A stretch of DNA of 64,000 bases from Owenia fusiformis (Eukaryota > Annelida > Polychaeta > Sabellida > Oweniidae): assembly GCA_903813345.2 (NCBI GenBank), contig CAIIXF020000004.1, positions 6,965,525 to 7,029,524 on the forward strand, read 5' to 3'. Below the pieces are notes generated by a model. It made no database searches, was not told the origin of the DNA, and saw only the letters and a list, made by a program, of their open reading frames with translations. A program made the position numbers and the translations under genes. Positions 1 through 10,970 of the stretch are shown here, in pieces. Position 1 is the stretch's first letter. Each line of letters starts with the position of its first letter.

Positions 1-1584
1 TTTAAAGTACTACTATTGTCCTCTATTTTCCCATCTACCTATTCTGTTTTCAGGATTGTTGTAGCCTTCACCCATGATAACCCTGAGATGATTTTGGCTG
101 TGTTGAGATGAGTGGTGTTATGCTAATCAGGTAGGCCTATATTATTTCTAGAGGTGTCACACTGACCCGAAGTTGACCTGCCATACTTTATCTCAGAAAG
201 TTAAGAGTCATTCTCAGGTATCTACTTTCCTACCGTTCCAACATTTCAAATTATTATCCAATATAATATTTTAATAAATAGATCTCTAGTTAGATCATTG
301 GATGAAGATTATGAGAGTCAACGAAGGAATGTTTTGGCTATATGATTCTACTGTAGAAATACAAAAGGATAGTACAAAAAGCTACTAGGGATCTATAAAC
401 AGATGAGCAAAGGGATTGTTTTACCCCAGAGTAGTCCCAAAAAGTCTCCTGAGACAAAGATCAGATCTGGTGGAAGAAAGATTACACCCTCAGGTGCATT
501 TTCAGATAACCAACTAATAAAATGTTTATACTACAAGTCTAAAATATTTCAGACAAACTAGCAGTACAAGCAGAATGGAACATTTGACAGTTTGGAAGTT
601 AGGCAGTCTAGAGTCCTCTGAGCTTGGGGAGTTGCAAGGAAAGTGACTTCGGTAAGTCCAGGTTAATCTATTATTCATTATAGAAGTATTTTATATATAT
701 TAAGTTTACAGCAGAATCAAATCTAGCAAGATCCTTGTCATTCTATTCTAAAAATATAAAGTGCAGACTTTACTTCAGGAATACTAGAGTATTTTACCAA
801 AGAATTTTACAATTATGTATTTTAATTTATATATATGGCTTCCATATTTATATTTGGAAGAATTTAAAAAATTTCCCGATTTTCGCACTTTTAATCCTCA
901 ATAACTTACTGATTTACAACACATTGTAGACCTTTGAGACATATTGTATCTGAGATTGTAAAGAATAGATCGCTAGCTCAATTTTGGTTGAAAATGACAC
1001 TGCAAAATATACAGAGTGGGTATGGGTATACAGGTTACATTTCATACTTTTCAATAGATTGATTTTTTCCAGGAAAATGTCCAAAAACAAGCAGAAATGG
1101 CAATGTGTTAAACATGCAACCAGGGAAACAACGACTGAGCTGTACAAGTCATTTGAAAAAACATTTGGAAAGTGATGAGGACCAATGAGAGCTCATGCTT
1201 TCAAGGAAAAATGAACACTTAGCATAAACAATATCTGTTCCGATAAGCAAGCCAGTTTGAATTAAATTTTTATCTCTATAACAAGTAACGGGACAGTACT
1301 TTTAAGATTGCATAGATATAATGGCTTCATATCTGAAACATGCAATTTTTCTAGATTTATTCCCAACTTAAAATGGTCATTATTGCTTTTTGAAAATCAA
1401 TACCATGTTAACTAATAGAGCATTTGTTCAAGCTCAAATTAGAATATTTATTCATTCCCGTTCAGAAAAATAACAATATAACCCCTAAACAGTTAGGCTA
1501 TAGATAATTACATTCATAGTAAAGGGGGTGAATAGATCTGCCGAGATCTGGGCACAATCTCGGAAATGAAATATCGAAATATCA
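1..1584. other. No gene recognised (left edge)
   Basis: AT-rich sequence with only short open frames on either strand. None has a signal peptide, a splice context or a family pattern I recognise. It could be intron or intergenic DNA of a gene outside the window. Confidence 0.5.
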
Positions 1585-2130
1585 TCAAAGGTTAATCCCA
1601 TACTTAGTAGTGTTATAGGTAAATAACATGCGGGAATATAATTGATATCTGAGTTGAGCGGGAGATATATAAGGGTTATGTACTGGGAGGTTTTGGATAC
1701 AGGTTTTATCCCAAGGGAAATATGTGTATATCCCGAGGGACCGCAGGGACCAAGGGATATACACATATTTCCCGAGGGATAAACCCTGTATCCAAAACCG
1801 ACCGTACATAACAGATGTATTTCATACCTACTGATGTTCTTAGTACGTCATATACCTTATAAAGTTCCAAAATTCAAAAATATACTTAAGATACACATTT
1901 TCTTGGTGTTTTAAAGTTGTTTTTTAAGTTTCTGAGATTATCAAACTCATATAGCCTAACTCATATTTTGAAAAATAAAATTTGAAAAAAATGTGAAAAA
2001 AAATTTGGGGAAAAATGGGAAATTTCAATGCATATTTAATTCTCATAATCTACTAAGTATAGGATAAATCAGTTATTAAATGCTCGATTTTTGATACAGT
2101 GTATATCCCTCAGTAAATACAATATAGTCA
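1585..2130. mobile_element. Palindromic (foldback) element, copy A
   Basis: The head (CCATACTTAGTAGTGTTATA and about 70 further bases) matches, in reverse orientation, the segment ending near 48235. A hairpin at 1676-1811 has arms of about 60 nt around a short loop rich in GAGGGACCG. A second piece at about 2045-2130 (CTACTAAGTATAGG, then TGATACAG) also matches the 48.0-48.1 kb copy. No coding sequence is seen. It is probably a non-autonomous DNA element; the family is not identified. Confidence 0.6.
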
Positions 2131-2579
2131 CGATTTATTAGTTAAAATATGCCTAATTCAATTTTAAGACAAGCCAGAACGGCAAATCTCCCCAACCCCT
2201 TAACCGTTTAGGGGTTTATAAAATACTTAATAAAACTTATTAACGATAGGATAGATTTTTGATAGATGACATACGAGACTGTAATTATATTTAAGTTCAA
2301 TTCTGTGTGTCAATATTCTCTATTTGGATGCTCAAAAAAGTTCTTGTGTATTAACTCATTAATTATTGGAAAAACAATATACATTTGTTAATAAGTCAAA
2401 GCATAAGTTAGTTGTGTTTTACCTTCACATGTGAAAATGTTAGGCTTAGTGTGTTATATATAATTTTACTGAACATCGGTGTCTACATCTTCCTGTACAG
2501 GAACTTTAAATTATGTTCATGTAATGATTCATTTAACTGGACGTTAGTCATTACTATCACTATATCTTGTTGATGGCAT

Positions 2580-4745
2580 AATTAAGGTTACTAGAACATT
2601 CCTTGCATGTGTTGTCCTAACTTGATGTAACCAGAAGTTATGAATTTGCCATGTATGTGACAAGCACGTTACAGTCTCTTTATTTTGGCAAAGTCGTTGT
2701 TAAGGTTGGTACTACATTCCTGGCCTGTGATATCTAAGTCGAACGTAACTTGTATACTCATTTATGCGTGTCCACACTTTCCTTTGCCTACAACGTTCTA
2801 TAGTTAATGTTACCAGAACTTTAACTTGGCCACGTATATGTGACGTTGCATTAGCACGTTACAGTCTGTTATTTTATTTTTGCAGTCATTGTTAAGGTTG
2901 CTACTACATTCCTAGCACATGATATTTAAGTATAAAATGTAACGTTGTATAAACATCTGTGCGAGTCCAGACCTTCCTGTGCCTACATCGGTCCAAGACA
3001 AACGTTACCAGAACTTTAAACTGGCCAGGTATATGTTACGTTGCATAAGCACATTACAGTCTCACTATTTTTGCGAAGTCATTGTTAAGGTTGGTTCTAC
3101 ATTCCTTGCACGTGATATTTAAGTCAAATGTAACGTTCTTTAAACATCTGTGCGAGTCCACACCTTCCTGTACCTACAACGTTCCATAATTAGCGTACCA
3201 GAACTTAAAACTGGCCACGTATATGTGACGTTGCATAAGCACATTACAGTCTCGTTATTTTTGCGAAGTTATCGTTTAGGTTGGTTCTACGTTCGTGGCA
3301 CGTGATATTTAAGTCAAATGTAACGTTCTTTGAACATCTGTGCGAGTCCACAACTTCCTGTACCTACAACGTTCCATAATTAACGTATCAGAAATTTAGA
3401 TTGGCCACGTATTTATGACGTAATGTAAGTACGTTACATTTTCGTTATTTTGGCGAAGTCATCGTTTAGGTTGGTTCCACGTTCCTGGCACGTGATATTT
3501 AAGTCAAATGTAACGTTCTTTAAACATCTGTGCGAGTCCACACCTTCCTGTACCTACAACGTTCCATATCAACGTTACCAGAAATTTAGATTGGCCACGT
3601 ATATATGACGTAATGTAAGTACGTTACATTTTCGTTATTTTGGTGACGTAATTGTTAAGGTCGCTACGACGTTCCTGACACGTGATATTTAAGTCAAATG
3701 TAACGTTCTTTAAACATCTATGCGAGTCCACACCTTCCTGTACCTACAACGTTCCATATCAACGTTACCAGAAATTTAGATTGGCCACGTATTTATGACG
3801 TAATGTAAGTACGTTACATTTTCGTTATTTTGGTGACGTAATTGTTAAGGTCGCTACAACGTTCCTGACACGTGATTTTTAAGTCAAATGTAACGTTCTT
3901 TAAACATCTATGCGAGTCCACACCTTCCTGTACCTACAACGTTCCATATCAACGTTACCAGAAATTTAGATTGGCCACGTATATATGACGTAATGTAAGT
4001 ACGTTACAGTTTCGTTATTTTGGCGACGTTATTGTTAAGGTCGCTACTACGTTCCTGACACGTGATATTTAAGTCAAATGTAACGTTCTTTAAACATCTG
4101 TGCGAGTCCACACCTTCCTGTTCCTACAACGTTCCATATCAACGTTACCAGAAATTTAGATTGGCCACGTATTTATGACGTAATGTAAGTACGTTACATT
4201 TTCGTTATTTTGGTGACGTAATTGTTAAGGTCGCTACTACGTTCCTGACACGTGATATTTAAGTCAAATGTAACGTTCTTTAAACATCTATGCGAGTCCA
4301 CACCTTCCTGTACCTACAACGTTCCATATCAACGTTACCAGAAATTTAGATTGGCCACGTATATATGACGTAATGTAAGTACGTTACAGTTTCGTTATTT
4401 TGGCGACGTTATTGTTAAGGTCGCTACTACGTTCCCGACACGTGATATTTAAGTCAAATGTAACGTTCTTTAAACATCTGTGCGAGTCCACACCTTCCTG
4501 TACCTACAACGTTCCATATCAACGTTACCAGAAATTTAGATTGGCCACGTATTTATGACGTAATGTAAGTACGTTACAGTTTCGTTATTTTGGCGACGTA
4601 ATTGTTAAGGTCGCTACTACGTTCCTGACACGTGATATTTAAGTCAGATGTAACGTTCTTTAAACATCTGTGCGAGTCCACACCTTCCTGTACCTACAAC
4701 GTTCCATATTTGACGTTGCTACAACTTGAGACATATATTCTGACG
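2580..4745 (+). repeat. 190-bp satellite array, about 11 copies
   Basis: The landmark CGTGATATTTAAGTCA recurs at 3111, 3301, 3491, 3681, 3871, 4061, 4251, 4441 and 4631, exactly 190 bp apart. Older copies near 2725 and 2918 are spaced 193 bp. Copies become more diverged towards the left end, and the array stops abruptly near 4710-4745. Each unit has CACGTGA, TGACGTAA and several AACGTT words. The unit length is close to one nucleosome repeat. Short open frames inside are by-products. Confidence 0.95.
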
Positions 4746-5340
4746 ACGTTATCACAACGTAAAATTGTTAGCTGGGGTGTGATATCATCATCTAGTTGGT
4801 TATTTCGCACATGTGGCAATGATGTCATCAACATAACTTTCCATTCTTCAAAAGCTTTATACAATACTACACATTTGCCATGGCGACTTTACGGTCTATT
4901 ATCTCTACGGTAAATAGTAATGATACAGCTGCTTTGAAGATTCTACTTTTAGCATTCACATTTGCTAAAGTAGCCGTATCGAGTATTTTCAGATAGTAAA
5001 AATAGAAAAAACTATCGTTGTATGATGACACGCAGTTATCTTACTCCCCCCCCCACAAAAGGCCTAGTATTTTGACAGATACCAAGGCAAAAACAAGGAA
5101 GCCGAATCGGCCCCTTAATTGTAATTGCGGTTCACAATTCACAAATCGACCGTCCGACATAAGCCCATCCTGGAACCTTTTAGGTTAGGCTCGACTTGTT
5201 AACTTCGACGGTGATCAGAACAGTTATAACTGCGTGTTATCTTCGGCGACTCTACAGCCTTTGAGTGAGATCATCAACTAATCCACGCATATTTTAGTAA
5301 TATCCCAATTTTGTACAGATTAGGCCTACACAATTTTTAC
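4746..5340. other. No gene recognised
   Basis: Unique-looking sequence between the satellite and the promoter-like relic. I checked the minus strand for a first coding exon that could follow the promoter-like segment at 5340-5690 and saw none. A poly(C) tract lies near 5046. Confidence 0.4.
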
Positions 5341-5690
5341 TTACAAGTTAAGAGTGAAAACTCCGGTCTTACCTGTCGTACTGATTTACGTAATGTGTTT
5401 AATTAACAATCTCAGTAACTGATATACTGCCTACAATTGCCGAAGGGTGAATCTTGCTCTGAAAATGGCCGATTAAACATAGTTGCCCTCTCGTAAAAAT
5501 AACCCAGCTGATTCTCGTTTTATTAAATGTCTCTCCCAAATTCAAAATCAGTCTAGAACAGTATTTTCTAAAATGATAGTTAATAAGTTAGTCGACTAAA
5601 AAATTTTATCTTTTTAATCAGCTGATTTCTTTGCTTATGTGTTATACTTTTTCTTTCAAATTAGGTTATGTTGTAATTTATTTAGGAATA
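5340..5690 (-). promoter_or_regulatory. Orphan duplicate of a promoter and leader exon
   Basis: This segment is homologous to the promoter region of the secreted-protein gene at 37295-37620. Shared stretches include TTGCTCTGAAAA followed by ATGGCCGATTAAACATA, and an AGCTGATT word. On the minus strand a TATA-like TATAT (5422-5426) is followed about 50 nt later by a CAG|GTAAG donor (exon end at 5373). The real promoter has the same arrangement (TATA about 37349, donor at 37300). No coding exon follows on the left, so this looks like the 5' end of a lost or disrupted paralogue. Confidence 0.55.
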
Positions 5691-5820
5691 GAAGTTAATA
5701 TATCTATAAATCTTATATTAATTTGTGTTGTCTCATAAGGACCGAGATTCTACAATTCATGGAGCAATAAATGACCGATGATTTTTTCTATATATGGCAA
5801 AGTTAGGACATCGACTCGGT

Positions 5821-6010
5821 CTGGGACAATAGCGCTGTATGGTCAAGAATAGCATATTGCAGTTTGACAATAGTCCTTTGTAGAGGGACAATACCACTCT
5901 TTCGTCGGACAATATCACTTTGTATTTGGATAATAGCACTTGGTAGTTAGACAATAGCACTATGTAGTTTGCCAATACCACTTTGTATTTGGACAATAGC
6001 AATTTGCACT
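5821..6010. repeat. 21-bp minisatellite
   Basis: About nine imperfect copies of a 21-bp unit with core GGACAATAGCACTTTGTA. The unit is a multiple of three, so the minus strand stays open and translates as repeats like LLSKYKV. There is no sign that this is a protein. Confidence 0.85.
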
Positions 6011-6705
6011 TGTCTTGTTCTAAGAATGCATATGCTTTGTGATTTAAATGATAAATCAAGATAGTCATGGTTTTGAAAAGGTTGCTTCAACATTTGTTGC
6101 TGCCACTTTCGCACTTCTGTGAATTATGTTCTAAGAATGCATATGCTTTGTGATTTAAATGATAAATCAAGATAGTCATGGTTTTGAAAAGGTTGCTTCA
6201 ACATTTGTTGCTGTCACTTTCGCACTTCTGTGAATTATGTTCTAAGGATGCATATGCTTTGTGATTTAAATGATAAATCAAAATAGTCATGGTTTTTAGA
6301 AGTTTGCTTCTAACATTTTTGCTACCACTTTCAGACTTCTCTGAATTATGTTCTAAGAATGCAAATGCTTTGTGATCTAAATGATAAATCAAGATAGTCA
6401 TGATTTTGAAAAGTTTGCTTTCAACATTTTTTGCTACCACTCTTGCACTTATGTGTATTATGTTCTAAGAATGCATATGCTTTGTGATCTAAATGATAAA
6501 TCAGGATAGTCATGGTTTTGAAAAGGTTGTTTCAACATTTGTTGCTGTCACTTTCGCACTTCTGTGAATTATGTTCTAAGAATGCATATGCTTTTGTGAT
6601 CTAAATGATAAATCAGGATAGTCATGGTTTTGAAAAGGTTGTTTCAACATTTGTTGCTGTCACTTTCGCACTTCTCAGAGTTATGTTCTAAGAATGCAAT
6701 AACAT
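6011..6705. repeat. 111-bp tandem repeat, about 6 copies
   Basis: TTCTAAGAATGCATATGCTT recurs at about 6018, 6129, 6240, 6351, 6463, 6574 and 6686, a spacing of 111-112 bp. The array directly abuts the 21-bp minisatellite on its left. It is non-coding; the open frame on the minus strand is a by-product. Confidence 0.9.
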
Positions 6706-7920
6706 TTAAAAACTAATCAAGTTTGATTTCGTAAAATAAAATTAGGATTGCAGGGGGCGCTTAAATGCTTTTTGAAAATACTGATTCCAACATTTTGCAC
6801 TTTTTACTCCTTTCAATTGCTTCAATATGTTTTACTGACTATCATATTGGTTGCTTTTTAATAATGTCTGTCAGTTGTTAGTAATAAGCCAATAAATAGG
6901 ACCATATAGCAAAACAAGTCACGCGGTGAACAAGATAGCACCAAAACAGTACAAGCAAATCCTAGAATATACTAGTATGATGTATGGAACCTATTTTATA
7001 CAGTAAAACCTGCTCCTTGTAGACTGTTGTTTCTCACAGGGAGAGGGTCCTTGTTTTGTGCAAGTCCAAGAAAACAAAATATTTAACAGTTTAAGCAATG
7101 CCATACAAAATCGAACGGGAAACCTGTACGTATAAAATTTATTACGTAAAAATTTAGAAAAATAGAGGGGTGACATATCCAGTCTCGGCTTCTAATACCG
7201 TGCTTATTTGACAATTGAGGTTTAAGCTTGCGATATTTTTCACAACGTAACCGTGTACGCAAAGCCAATGAATCGAGCGCGCTTACAAAACAAGCGCTAC
7301 TTAGTCCACCCGACCAGCTTCAGAGCTGTGTTTAGAACGGGAGATTTGCAATTTCGCGTTGGTGTCAACGGGAATCATTATACTCATGTCTATTGAATAC
7401 TATGCTGGCACTGTAACCGAGCGATGATTTAATGTGAGAAAACTACATGCATTTGTTGAAATTGCTGGTCGATGGTCAAAGGGTTTTAAATATATCCCTA
7501 GACCCCTTCCACTAAGCCGATTGCGATAAAGTACCTTTTCAAGTATACTATAAAAACAATATCAACACTAGTATTGCTATAATATCTCTCAAGTAATATT
7601 AATTTTACATGATTTTTCTCTGAAAATGTGAATCGAGCGTTTGCTTTCCTTCTTCACAATGTAGATTCATGCGTATAGCCATTCTATCCTGTCAAATTAT
7701 TCAGATTCACACACAACTTCATTATTTATCTGACAAGGGTTTTAATTCCACTTCATTTACAGGTAAATAACGCTACAGTTCGTAAGATAAATTTTCAATA
7801 ATTGACAGTTTTCGAGCACATTGAATTCAATGATATCTCATCACATAATGAGGAGAAGGCTACACTGATTGGATCTAGTCATCATCCTAAGAAGAAAGGG
7901 AGGAGTCAGACGTATATTGC
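6706..7920. other. No gene; small inverted-repeat element inside
   Basis: Mostly featureless upstream sequence of the gene starting near 7930. At about 7085-7225 lies a diverged copy of an inverted-repeat element whose ends read GTTTAAGC...GCTTGCGAT. Related copies lie at about 10478-10602 and 24950-25080. Confidence 0.45.
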
Positions 7921-7931
7921 TCGGTGTTCAC

Positions 7932-7938
7932 TATAAAA
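7932..7938 (+). promoter_or_regulatory. TATA box of the 121-aa secreted-protein gene
   Basis: TATAAAA lies about 95 nt before the proposed ATG at 8027. An initiator-like TTCAGCACT near 7959-7967, about 27-30 nt downstream, is the likely transcription start. Confidence 0.6.
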
Positions 7939-8026
7939 TGGGCAACTCGATGTGTTTTTTCAGCACTCGTTTTGCATCCGTGCTGTTGAGTGTAACTATT
8001 TGCCGGGTATACTTTAGGCATCAACA

Positions 8027-9800
8027 ATGCTGGCACTAAGGCTTCTAGCAGGTATGTTTATTACATAAATGCAGATTATTTTCAAAAATATTTGTATTGT
8101 ACGTTAATTATTTGTAACTTACATCTCAATAAACTTGTATGATATTTGCAACATTCTTTTCTGGAATTATCAATGTTTAAAAAGAAATTTTCTTATAGGA
8201 GTTGAATGCAAGTGACGGATCCCCCCCCCCCTTATGCCTTGGTCACATTTGCTCCGATTTTCACTACGGCGCCCGGCCGATTGAGTATTTTGTTCAAAAT
8301 TGAATACAATATTGAGCAAAACACTCAATCGGCCGATGGATCGGGGCAAATGTGACCCAGACATTCGTGGGCCAAGAAAAAATATTAATTTTGTAGGGCC
8401 TCAAAAATGGTTCTTTTTGGGCATAATTTGGTCTTTTTAGGTCTTTTTGGGCTAAATTATCAAAAATGGGCATAAAATGTCATAATATTTTAGTCGCTAT
8501 TGTTCTGTGTGTGATAACACAACTTCTAAGAGCCGAACCAGACGATCGGGGCATTGATCGAGATAGACGGGGAGCACTCAGAGAACCTAATGACCAAGCG
8601 ATTGCTAAAGCTAATAGGGAAGGAAAAGCTGCAAGTGCCAGTACGTAAGACTTAAAAGTTCAATTCTTATCATGATTACTTCTCACTGATAACAAATATC
8701 GGATTGTCTCGCATACTTCATCTCTGTTTCTTACTTCTAAGTGTAAAATGGTATAATCTTGAGCTTTGATAATGCCTGCTCAGATTCATCGGCCGGCGCC
8801 CGGACGATTTCGAATTTTTTTCAAAATTGACTGTAAAATCTCAAAGGAGGACGGAACGTTTCGCAACAGATTTCTGACAGTCATATGTTGCATTTTTTCT
8901 GAGGATTTAAACAGGTGCATATGTTAGGCCAATGCATTTCCTCCAGGAAAGGCATTCATAGAGATGATTTTAGACACCCATATGTTTTTTTCTGAATGTT
9001 GTCCTGATTTTCAATCCCTTCCACCCCTGCTTTTTCAATTTTTGTTGCATCAATATGTTGCGTTTTGACATACAGTTAACCCTTTTAAAGGAATGAGTTA
9101 TTCGTTCAGGGGTTTTAAAGAAAGCAATGGATCGCACGTGTTTTCCCTATGGGGAAATAACATGGAAAATATTGTTTTCCACTTTATCTAAACGGAATTA
9201 CAAGTTGAAATCAGTTTTAAACAAAATAATGCAATTGGCCGGGCGCTGGCCGATGAATCGGAGCAAATGTGACCTAAGCATCAACCTGTCATCAGATTGC
9301 CGTTTTATTATGTGTTCAAACACTTCCAGGGGTAGTTGGATTAGGCAGCAGGCTTAAATGGCGCTGTTACGCATGTTGGCGTGGCTGGTGGGGCTGTCAT
9401 AACTTGTAATTAATATTTAGAAATGATTTCCTGTTTTAACGAATTGAGAGTTTTAAATGAGTAGCTGGGTAATTTTGCTAGTGTAAGCTTTTGGCCAAAT
9501 TGTTTTAATTATTCATTAAGATATAGTTCTATATGCCTCTAGTGATTCATTTGCCATAGAGATCTTAATATTATTGCTAATGTTTCCCTTTGTAACTTTT
9601 ATATAGGTGTTGGTGGTGTTTCTATACATATCCACACCCTTGACTGCATTGGACTTGCAACAGTTGGTGCTGGTGGAGAGGACCTAGCGGTTGGTCATAC
9701 TACCATTGTTATAACTGCTATTATTCATAAGAAAAGCCACCCCTTCGATGGACTAGGACTGATCAATCACGACGAGAAAAACAAAGCGGATACAACATGA
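8027..9800 (+). CDS. Small secreted protein, 121 aa, unrecognised family (3 exons)
   Basis: The function is unknown. Exons are 8027-8051, 8494-8640 and 9607-9800. Splice sites are GCAG|GTATGT, TTTTAG|TCGC, GCCA|GTACGTAAG and TATATAG|GTG, with phase 1 at both introns, giving 366 nt including TGA. The N-terminus MLALRLLAVAIVLCVITQLL is a clear signal peptide split by intron 1, with cleavage likely near LLRA/EPDD. The mature chain starts charged (DDRGIDRDRRG). Exon 3 encodes a Gly/His/Ile-rich part with a single cysteine (IHTLDCIGLATVGAGGED), then a basic step (IIHKKSHPFDG). AATAAA follows at 9888. The start was chosen for its TATA box, donor and matching phase. An alternative ATG at 8466 reads into exon 2 in frame. 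It could be a peptide precursor or an antimicrobial protein, but nothing proves either. Introns 1 and 2 both contain MITE-like elements. Confidence 0.72.
8235..8363. mobile_element. TWA-class MITE (family 1) in intron 1
   Basis: The ends are inverted (TGCCTTGGTCACATTTGCTC at the left, GCAAATGTGACCCAGACA at the right) around a self-complementary core (GGCCGATTGAGTATTTTGTT). It closely matches the intact copy at 37011-37150, which has TAA target-site duplications. Related pieces lie near 8772-9285 and 31888-31990. Confidence 0.75.
8364..8470. repeat. Dispersed repeat with GGGCC/GGCCC words
   Basis: Shares TGGGCCAAGAAAAA, GTAGG(G/A)CCTCAA and TTATCAAAAATGGGC with 53860-53965, and is related to 10735-10957. 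It supplies the in-frame ATG at 8466 ahead of exon 2 of the secreted-protein gene. Confidence 0.55.
8772..9285. mobile_element. Longer, decayed family-1 TIR element in intron 2
   Basis: The left end reads ATTCATCGGCCGGCGCCCGG. The right end reads GGCCGATGAATCGGAGCAAA then TGTGACC, close to the inverse and to the right end of the 37011-37150 MITE. The body of about 510 bp has no recognisable gene. Confidence 0.45.
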
Positions 9801-9887
9801 TAATAATGAACAACTCATTACATTTAAAGTAAATTGATATATTTTGAAAGATTGAATGTAATTGAATTTAAGTTTAAGTTGCATTTG

Positions 9888-9893
9888 AATAAA
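9888..9893 (+). terminator. Polyadenylation signal AATAAA
   Basis: It lies 88 nt past the TGA of the 121-aa secreted protein, in an AT-rich 3' UTR. Confidence 0.5.
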
Positions 9894-9899
9894 TTAAAA

Positions 9900-10734
9900 A
9901 CTTAAATGTAACAAATTAAATTGTACTGTTCTGTTCTGTTCTGTTCATTGGATGTGTGGTTTGCACCTCCAAATGAAAAGGCCTTTATTGGAAAACGGAA
10001 ATATATTGAGGAATAGTTCCAGAATAATTCCAGGATAATAATTATGAATATCGCTTGCAATCCCATTTCCCTGGTTTTGTAGTTATAATCATTTATATAT
10101 CGATATATGAACTGTCTATACTTACAGACTTAAGAAAAACATGAAAAATTGTTTTGATATGGTCAAAACTGATCCAAAATACAGCGCTAATTTCACGTGT
10201 GCCGTCATTTTTTAAAGATGCTATGAAAACCGTTTTACTCTATTTGGATTATATTTATGCTTATGCTACCTTACCGTATGAAGGTCAAACTCTACGATAG
10301 TGGACAACTAAAAGTCCCAAAATTAATTTTAATATTTATCGGGGATATGAAGTCAGCACATACTGATTTCAACTTCAAAACAACTTAAAGCATATTTCAT
10401 TATTCCAATACCGTGCAAATGTGTAATTGATGCATATTTATTACTCTTATCTATCCTTAGTTTGTCCTTTGGTACTATTCACAATGTTTTTCACAACCTA
10501 AACGCGAGCGGAAAATATTTGAGCGATACATCTGTATGGGCGATTGGTCATACGTATATGTTTATATGTTGGCGTTTCGATTCTATATGCAAGCTTAAAC
10601 TTCCCATTGTATGGAAAAACGTGGAACGACGAATGTCTTCTTTGTTTACTTGAGCCTTTATGTTTTATTATCTAAAGTATACCCAATACCCCATAATTAA
10701 TATGTTATATTGATATTGATGTAACTAAATAATC
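9900..10734. other. Intergenic; one small inverted-repeat element
   Basis: No gene seen between the converging 121-aa gene (+) and symporter gene (-). A diverged copy of the GTTTAAGCTTGC inverted-repeat element lies at about 10478-10602. A short GTTCT run occurs near 9925. Confidence 0.45.
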
Positions 10735-10957
10735 AATGGCGGATCCAGAAGCTAACAAGGGAGGGGGCCGAAATTCCAAATGAGAAAAAAGTTTTGGGCT
10801 CCTAAAACCAAAATTTGGGCCCAAATGTTCGAAATGGTAGGCCCGTTTTTAAATGATTTGGCCTTAAAAAGCCCAAAAAGTCAAGTAATGCCCAAAAAGG
10901 CCCACTAATTGAAGCACTACCAAACATTTGCCCCCACCCTGTATCCGCCAGTGTTAT
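10735..10957. mobile_element. Short element with GGCGGATCCAG/CTGTATCCGCC ends
   Basis: Ends are inverted: AATGGCGGATCCAG at the left, CCCTGTATCCGCCAGT at the right. The interior is made of GGGCC/GGCCC and AAAAAGGCCC words shared with 53790-54025 and 8364-8470. It sits 13 nt past the symporter stop codon, so it probably forms the symporter 3' UTR or lies close to it. Confidence 0.5.
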
Positions 10958-10970
10958 CACAGCTTTCCCC

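Noticed and set aside
9127-9357. 76-codon open frame within intron 2 of the secreted-protein gene
   Set aside because: It overlaps the right end of a MITE and has no domain or splice support.
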